A DNA stretch of 64,000 nt, from positions 23,493-87,492 of the forward strand of contig BNBP01000025.1 in the NCBI GenBank assembly GCA_014656015.1. The letters run 5' to 3'. Under the pieces are notes generated by a model that was given only the letters and a program-made list of their open reading frames with translations, was not told the origin of the DNA and made no database searches. This document shows positions 59,454-64,000 of the stretch, piece after piece; within the stretch, counting starts at the first letter, position 1; the number at the start of each line of letters is the position of its first letter. This stretch comes from Streptomyces griseoaurantiacus. Lineage in GTDB: Bacteria > Actinomycetota > Actinomycetes > Streptomycetales > Streptomycetaceae. Made by a program: the position numbers and the translations under genes.

Positions 59454-62306
59454 ATGCGCTTTCGCGGGAAGTCCATCCGCCGGAAGATCGTGGCGTTGCT
59501 CCTGGTGCCACTGCTGGCCCTGACCGCGGTCTGGGGCTACGCCTCGCTCCTCATGGGCCGCGAGGTGGTCCAGCTCTTCCACGTCTCCTCCGTCATGGAG
59601 AAGGTCGCCTATCCCACCGAGGACGCCGTCCGCGCCCTGGAGCAGGAGCGACGGCAGACCCTCCTCTACCTCGCCGACCCGCGCGCCTCCGACGCGCTGG
59701 GCGCGCTGCGGCGCACCCGGATCGCCACCGACGACGCCTTCTCCACCCTGCGCGGCAACGTCGCCTCCTCCAAGGTGCGCGACGCGCTCGACGCGGACGA
59801 CTCCGCCCGCCTCGCCACCGTGCTCGACGGCTTCAAGAGCATCGGTTCGCTGCGCGAGAGCATCGACGGCACCAGCCTCACCCGGGCGCAGGCCCTCGAC
59901 CTCTACAACCGCGTGGTCGACCCCTGCTACGCCATGCTCGCCACCCTCGACGTCGTCGACACCACGGAACTCGACAAGCAGTACCGCGCCCTCGTCAACG
60001 CCGCCCGCGCCCGGGAGCTGTTCTCCCGCGAGGACGCCCTGCTCGGCTCCGCCCTCGTCGCCGGCCGCGTCACCCGCACCGAACTGCGGGACATCTCCCA
60101 GCTGATCGCCCGGCGCGGGGCCGTCTACGAGGTCAGCATGGACCAGTTGCCGGCCGAGGAACGCGACCGCTACGACAGCTTCTGGCAGGGCGCCCCGACC
60201 GCCCCGCTGCGCGAGGCCGAGAAGTTCGTCCTCAACACCGACCCCGAGGAGATGCCCCCCGGCGTCACCGCCAAGAGCTGGGACACCCTCGGCGGCCGTG
60301 TGCTCGACCGGCTCGCCGCGCTCGACGACGCGGCGACCGACCGCTACCAGGACCGGGTCCACCCGGCCGCGGTGAGCACCATCACCGAGGCCGCCGTCGT
60401 GGGCGTCCTCGGGCTGGTCGCCCTGCTCTTCTCCCTCGTGCTCTCCGTCCGCGTGGGCCGCGGCCTCGTCCGCGACCTGCGCCGGCTGCGCCAGGAGGCC
60501 CACGAGGCCTCGGGCGTGCGGCTGCCCGGCGTCCTGCGCCGGCTCTCGGCGGGCGAACAGGTCGACGTCGAGACCGAGGCGCCGCGCCTGGAGTACGAGA
60601 AGAACGAGATCGGCGAGGTCGGACAGGCCCTCAACACCCTTCAGCGCGCCGCCGTCGAGGGCGCCGTCAAGCAGGCCGAACTGCGCGCCGGGATCTCCGA
60701 GGTGTTCGTCAACCTCGCCCGCCGCAGCCAGGTCCTGCTGCACAAGCAGCTCACCCTGCTCGACACGATGGAGCGCCGGACCGAGGACACCGACGAACTC
60801 GCCGACCTGTTCCGCCTCGACCACCTCACCACGCGCATGCGCCGCCACGCCGAGGGCCTGGTCATCCTCTCCGGGGCCGCGCCCTCCCGGCAGTGGCGCA
60901 AGCCCATCCAGCTCATGGACGTCGTACGGGCCGCCGTCGCCGAGGTCGAGGACTACGAGCGCATCGAGGTCCGTCGACTGCCCCGGGTCGCCGTGACCGG
61001 CCCCGCCGTGGCCGACCTGACCCACCTCGTGGCCGAACTCCTCGAGAACGCCACCGTGTTCTCGCCCCCGCACACCGCGGTCCAGGTGATCGGCGAACGC
61101 GTCCCCAACGGCTTCGCCCTGGAGATCCACGACCGCGGCCTGGGCATGGCCGCCGAGGCACTCCTGGACGCCAACCTGCGGCTCGCCGAGACGCCGGAGT
61201 TCGAACTCTCCGACACCGACCGGCTCGGCCTGTTCGTCGTCAGCCGGCTCGCCCAGCGGCAGAACATCCGCGTCTCCCTGCAGCCCTCCCCGTACGGCGG
61301 CATCACCGCGGTCGTCCTCATCCCGGACACGCTGCTCACCGACGACATCCCGGACACCAACGGCACCGGCTTCCGTCTGGACCGGCTGTCCGGCAAGAAG
61401 GCCAGGGGCGGGGCGGGCCGCGACGCGGCGCTCGGCAGGGTGCCCGGCGACCCGCCCGGACTGCCCGCCCCGGTCCTGGACGGCCCCGTCGAACTCGAGG
61501 CGCCCGTCGACCTGGACGCGCTCGCCGGGTTCCCCGAGGCCCTGAGCGGGGACGAGGGGCACCGCGGACTGTTCGGACCCCGCAGGCCGCTCGCGGGGGT
61601 GCCCGAGGAGCAGCACACCCGCGGCACCGGCGAGGAGCCCGGCGCCCACGAGGACGCCGGGCGGTCCGAGGGCCCCGCACCGCTGCCGCGCCGCCACGCC
61701 CCCAAGCTGGTCAGCTCGCACGGCCGCCCCGTGCCGGACGGCCGGGCGCGACGCGGCGGCTGGGACGAGGAGCCCTCCGAGGCGGCCCGCGCCCACGGCG
61801 AGGGCGCGGAGGCGGAGCACACCCGCGACGACCGCCCGCGCGACGACCGCCCGCGCGACGGCCGTCCCGACGGCGGCCGTCCCGTCAGCGGCCGGCGCCG
61901 CACCGACCGGCCGGACACCGGGGCCGTACGCGGCGGCGATCGCACCGGCACCGGCCGCCTCCGCGAGGACCGATGGGCGCCCGGATCCGGCACCGCCGGC
62001 CCGCAGCAGGGCACCACGGACCCCACCCCCCGCACCGGCCCCGCGACCGGAGAGGCAGAATCGGGTGCGGGCCCGTTGCCCAGGCGCGTACGTCAGGCCA
62101 GCCTCGCCCCGCAGTTGAGGCAGGGCCCCGACACCCGGCCCGGCGGCACGGACGCGGCGGACCCCGCCGACCGTGACGCGGACGAGGTCCGCAGCCGGAT
62201 GGCCTCGCTCCAGCGGGGCTGGCAGCGCGGCCGCCACGAGAACGCCGCCGGGGACGAGGGACCGGACGGCTCGGCACGAGGAACGACAAAGGGGGACGGT
62301 CGATGA
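59454..62306 (+). CDS. cvnA: conservon sensor-kinase-like protein CvnA
   Basis: A 950-aa membrane histidine-kinase-like protein. TM1 is residues 12-34, an extracytoplasmic nitrate/sulfonate-type sensing domain extends to about 295, TM2 is 302-328, HAMP 325-380, and a HATPase domain (ELLENATVFSPP with Asn532, DRGLGMAAEAL as the G1 box, DTDRLGLFVVSRLA) follows. Residues 640-950 are a disordered Pro/Asp/Arg-rich tail. Conservon proteins assemble a G-protein-like complex at the membrane. ATG 59454 follows GGGGAGG. It overlaps cvnB by four bases. Confidence 0.92.
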   Translation: MRFRGKSIRRKIVALLLVPLLALTAVWGYASLLMGREVVQLFHVSSVMEKVAYPTEDAVRALEQERRQTLLYLADPRASDALGALRRTRIATDDAFSTLRGNVASSKVRDALDADDSARLATVLDGFKSIGSLRESIDGTSLTRAQALDLYNRVVDPCYAMLATLDVVDTTELDKQYRALVNAARARELFSREDALLGSALVAGRVTRTELRDISQLIARRGAVYEVSMDQLPAEERDRYDSFWQGAPTAPLREAEKFVLNTDPEEMPPGVTAKSWDTLGGRVLDRLAALDDAATDRYQDRVHPAAVSTITEAAVVGVLGLVALLFSLVLSVRVGRGLVRDLRRLRQEAHEASGVRLPGVLRRLSAGEQVDVETEAPRLEYEKNEIGEVGQALNTLQRAAVEGAVKQAELRAGISEVFVNLARRSQVLLHKQLTLLDTMERRTEDTDELADLFRLDHLTTRMRRHAEGLVILSGAAPSRQWRKPIQLMDVVRAAVAEVEDYERIEVRRLPRVAVTGPAVADLTHLVAELLENATVFSPPHTAVQVIGERVPNGFALEIHDRGLGMAAEALLDANLRLAETPEFELSDTDRLGLFVVSRLAQRQNIRVSLQPSPYGGITAVVLIPDTLLTDDIPDTNGTGFRLDRLSGKKARGGAGRDAALGRVPGDPPGLPAPVLDGPVELEAPVDLDALAGFPEALSGDEGHRGLFGPRRPLAGVPEEQHTRGTGEEPGAHEDAGRSEGPAPLPRRHAPKLVSSHGRPVPDGRARRGGWDEEPSEAARAHGEGAEAEHTRDDRPRDDRPRDGRPDGGRPVSGRRRTDRPDTGAVRGGDRTGTGRLREDRWAPGSGTAGPQQGTTDPTPRTGPATGEAESGAGPLPRRVRQASLAPQLRQGPDTRPGGTDAADPADRDADEVRSRMASLQRGWQRGRHENAAGDEGPDGSARGTTKGDGR

Positions 62307-62740
62307 CCGCACCGAAGGACGCAGCCGCCAACCGGACCGGCGCGAAGGGCGAACTGAACTGGCTGCTCGACGACCTGGTCGACCGCGTCGCCAGCATCCG
62401 CAAGGCGATCGTGCTGTCCGGCGACGGCCTGCCCACCGGAACGTCCACGGACCTGAGCCGGGAGGACGGCGAGCACCTGGCCGCCGTCGCCTCTGGCTTC
62501 CACAGCCTGGCCAAGGGCGTCGGCAGACACTTCGAGGCGGGCAGCGTCCGCCAGACCGTGGTGGAACTCGACGAGGCCTTCCTGTTCGTCACCGCCGCCG
62601 GCGACGGCAGTTGCCTGGCCGTCCTCGCGGACGCCGATGCGGACATGGGGCAGGTCGCCTACGAGATGACGCTGCTGGTCAAGCGGGTCGGCACGCACCT
62701 GGGCACGGCCCCGCGCACCGATCTGCCGACCGGTGGGTAG
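62303..62740 (+). CDS. cvnB: roadblock/LC7 protein CvnB
   Basis: A 145-aa roadblock-domain protein: LNWLLDDLVDRVASIRKAIVLSGDGLPTGTS, then FLFVTAAGDGSCLAVLADADADMGQVAYEMTLLV. It is the probable GTPase-regulator or adaptor subunit of the conservon, analogous to MglB. ATGA overlap with cvnA. It has no membrane segment. Confidence 0.94.
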   Translation: MTAPKDAAANRTGAKGELNWLLDDLVDRVASIRKAIVLSGDGLPTGTSTDLSREDGEHLAAVASGFHSLAKGVGRHFEAGSVRQTVVELDEAFLFVTAAGDGSCLAVLADADADMGQVAYEMTLLVKRVGTHLGTAPRTDLPTGG

Positions 62741-62749
62741 TGACAGGGC

Positions 62750-63160
62750 ATGAACCCCGAGGGACAGGGACCCGCACAGGGACGGGACAGCGGCCACTGG
62801 TTCGACGACGAGGCCGGACCGGTGGTCCGCCCGTACGCCATGACCCGCGGGCGCACGAGCCACGCGGGCCAGCACCGGCTCGACCTGATCGCGCTGGTGC
62901 TGGCGGAACCCGGGGCCGACGCCGCCGGGGCGGACTCCCTGTCCCCGGAGCACATGGACATCGTCGAACTGTGCCGTGAGGCTCCCCAGTCGGTCGCGGA
63001 ACTCGCCTCCGGGCTCGACCTGCCGATCGGGGTGGTACGGGTCCTGATCGGCGACCTCGTGGACGAGGAACTGGTCCATGTGTCACGGCCCGTGCCGGCG
63101 GCGGAACTCGTTGACGAAAGCATTCTGCGCGACGTGATCAACGGCCTCAGGGCGCTGTGA
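62750..63160 (+). CDS. cvnC: DUF742 protein CvnC
   Basis: A 136-aa DUF742 protein. GPVVRPYAMTRGRT is the family signature, and EHMDIVELCREAPQSVAELASGLDLPIGVVRVLIGDLVDEELV is a winged helix-like region. It is the third conservon component, 9 nt after cvnB. DNA binding has not been shown for the family. Confidence 0.95.
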   Translation: MNPEGQGPAQGRDSGHWFDDEAGPVVRPYAMTRGRTSHAGQHRLDLIALVLAEPGADAAGADSLSPEHMDIVELCREAPQSVAELASGLDLPIGVVRVLIGDLVDEELVHVSRPVPAAELVDESILRDVINGLRAL

Positions 63161-63244
63161 CGCGCGTACGGGGCGCCGTCCCCGGGCTCCCGCCGGGCCC
63201 GGTGACCGGCGTCGCCGACACCGAACGAGCAGGAGAGACAAGCG

Positions 63245-63850
63245 ATGATCTTCGGGCGTTCTGAGCGCGGTGCGCCGCCGGTCGAGCCCGTCACGCTCAA
63301 GATCCTCGTGGCCGGCGGCTTCGGGGCGGGCAAGACCACCCTGGTCGGCGCGGTCAGCGAGATCCGGCCGCTGCGCACCGAGGAGTTCCTCACCGAGGCG
63401 GGCCGCCCCGTCGACGACCTGCGCGGTGTCGAGGGCAAGCACACCACCACCGTCGCCATGGACTTCGGCCGCATCACGCTGCGCGAGGACCTGGTGCTGT
63501 ACCTGTTCGGCACCCCGGGGCAGGACCGCTTCTGGTTCCTCTGGGACGAACTCGCCACCGGTGCGCTGGGCGCGGTCGTCCTCGCCGACACCCGCCGGCT
63601 GGAGGACTGCTTCGCCGCGGTCGACTACTTCGAGCGGCGCTCCATCCCCTTCGTCGTGGGCGTCAACTGCTTCGACGGGGCCGCCCGGTACCCGGCGGAG
63701 AGCGTGCGGCAGGCACTGGACCTCGACCCGGCGGTCCCCGTCGTGCTGTGCGACGCCCGCGAGCGGGAGTCGGTCAAGGAGGTCCTGGTGGACGTCGTCG
63801 GGCACGCGATGGCGCGGGCCGCGGACCGCCGCCGGGCGGCCACCGTCTGA
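63245..63850 (+). CDS. cvnD: conservon small GTPase CvnD
   Basis: A 201-aa Ras-like GTPase. The P-loop is GGFGAGKTT (residues 22-30), FGTPGQDRFWFLW is switch II, and GVNCFDG contains the NxxD-type guanine specificity site. ATG 63245 has AGGAG upstream. A gap of 84 nt from cvnC is larger than the usual overlap. A cytochrome P450 that often follows is not seen; the repeat block starts 30 bases later. Confidence 0.96.
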   Translation: MIFGRSERGAPPVEPVTLKILVAGGFGAGKTTLVGAVSEIRPLRTEEFLTEAGRPVDDLRGVEGKHTTTVAMDFGRITLREDLVLYLFGTPGQDRFWFLWDELATGALGAVVLADTRRLEDCFAAVDYFERRSIPFVVGVNCFDGAARYPAESVRQALDLDPAVPVVLCDARERESVKEVLVDVVGHAMARAADRRRAATV

Positions 63851-63880
63851 GAGCCCGCCGACGGGGGAGGGCGGGCACCC

Positions 63881-64000
63881 GCGCGTACCCACTCCCGTGC
63901 CGGCCGCCCGCGCGTACCCACTCCCGTGCCGGCCGCCCGCGCGTACCCACTCCCGTGCCGGCCGCCCGCGCGTACCCACTCCCGTGCCGGCCGCCCGCGC
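63881..64000. repeat. 29-bp perfect tandem repeat, four copies, extending past the window
   Basis: Units start at 63881, 63910, 63939 and 63968 with a fifth beginning at 63997. Each begins GCGCGTACCCACTCCC and all are identical, without spacers. The array follows cvnD and runs off the window edge. Confidence 0.95.

Noticed and set aside
59301..62312. A 1003-aa minus-strand frame opposite cvnA
   Set aside because: Shadow of the kinase gene; low-complexity composition.
63881..64000. CRISPR-like array
   Set aside because: The 29-bp units abut with no spacers and no cas gene is near, so it is a tandem repeat.
1..64000. tRNA or rRNA genes
   Set aside because: I looked for T-loop and anticodon-arm patterns by eye and found none; a covariance-model search would be decisive.

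Overview
This window is high-GC (roughly 72-75 percent by eye) actinobacterial chromosome, almost certainly Streptomyces. The evidence is GC-rich third codon positions, frequent GTG starts, many start codons lying 7-9 bases after a TAGNNT-type -10 box (likely leaderless messages), and genus-typical genes: rbpA under a perfect SigR promoter, ppm1, a RibM/FMN-riboswitch riboflavin operon, a four-gene conservon and a divergent MmyB regulator/SDR pair. Gene order looks like the ordinary arm-proximal core of a Streptomyces chromosome. I see no rRNA, tRNA, CRISPR array, insertion sequence or prophage.

Layout. 1-9.2 kb: end of rsmB, rpe, a SorC/DeoR-type regulator, guaB1, an Lrp regulator, an MFS transporter, then a nitrilase-fold amidase followed by a flavin amine oxidase. 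9.3-14.7 kb: a DUF5995 protein, an NCS2 permease, a thioesterase, and an MFS exporter divergent from a ROK regulator with a palindrome between them. 14.8-19.5 kb: FMN riboswitch, ribE-ribM-ribBA-ribH, then hisE-hisG. 19.5-23 kb: a PH-domain protein and two CNNM/CBS membrane proteins. 23-28.4 kb: an orphan EccA-like AAA+ ATPase, a uridine kinase-like P-loop protein, a Tat-exported C39-like peptidase and an unrecognised protein with less GC-rich codons. 28.7-33.4 kb: MmyB/SDR pair, a TetR regulator, small Streptomyces proteins and a second Lrp regulator. 33.5-41 kb: an amidohydrolase, ppm1 behind a long structured leader, fxsA, rbpA, GDPD-YczE divergent from a MocR regulator. 41-45.4 kb: a membrane-anchored FtsK/EccC-like ATPase with a degenerate Walker A plus a 64-aa partner, an ankyrin protein, a HEAT-repeat protein preceded by a Cys-Cys mini-ORF. 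45.5-50.8 kb: a 5-oxoproline operon (MFS, DUF1445 cyclase, pxpA, pxpB, pxpC) controlled by a divergent FadR-type regulator whose operator can be read in the sequence. 51-58.4 kb: a three-gene SMC-like (MksFEB/Wadjet JetABC-like) cluster with no JetD nuclease. 58.4-64 kb: a membrane protein, the conservon cvnABCD, and a 29-bp tandem repeat running off the window end.

How they work together. Riboflavin synthesis and uptake are joined under one FMN sensor. The 5-oxoproline genes form a uptake-conversion-hydrolysis unit with a repressor site inside the promoter. The amine oxidase and amidase could form a two-step amino-acid to acid route. The three-gene SMC-like cluster is the best candidate for an undescribed system: a second condensin-type complex, or a plasmid-defence relative that lost or never had its nuclease. 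All functional calls come from reading motifs and recalling families; no database search was run.
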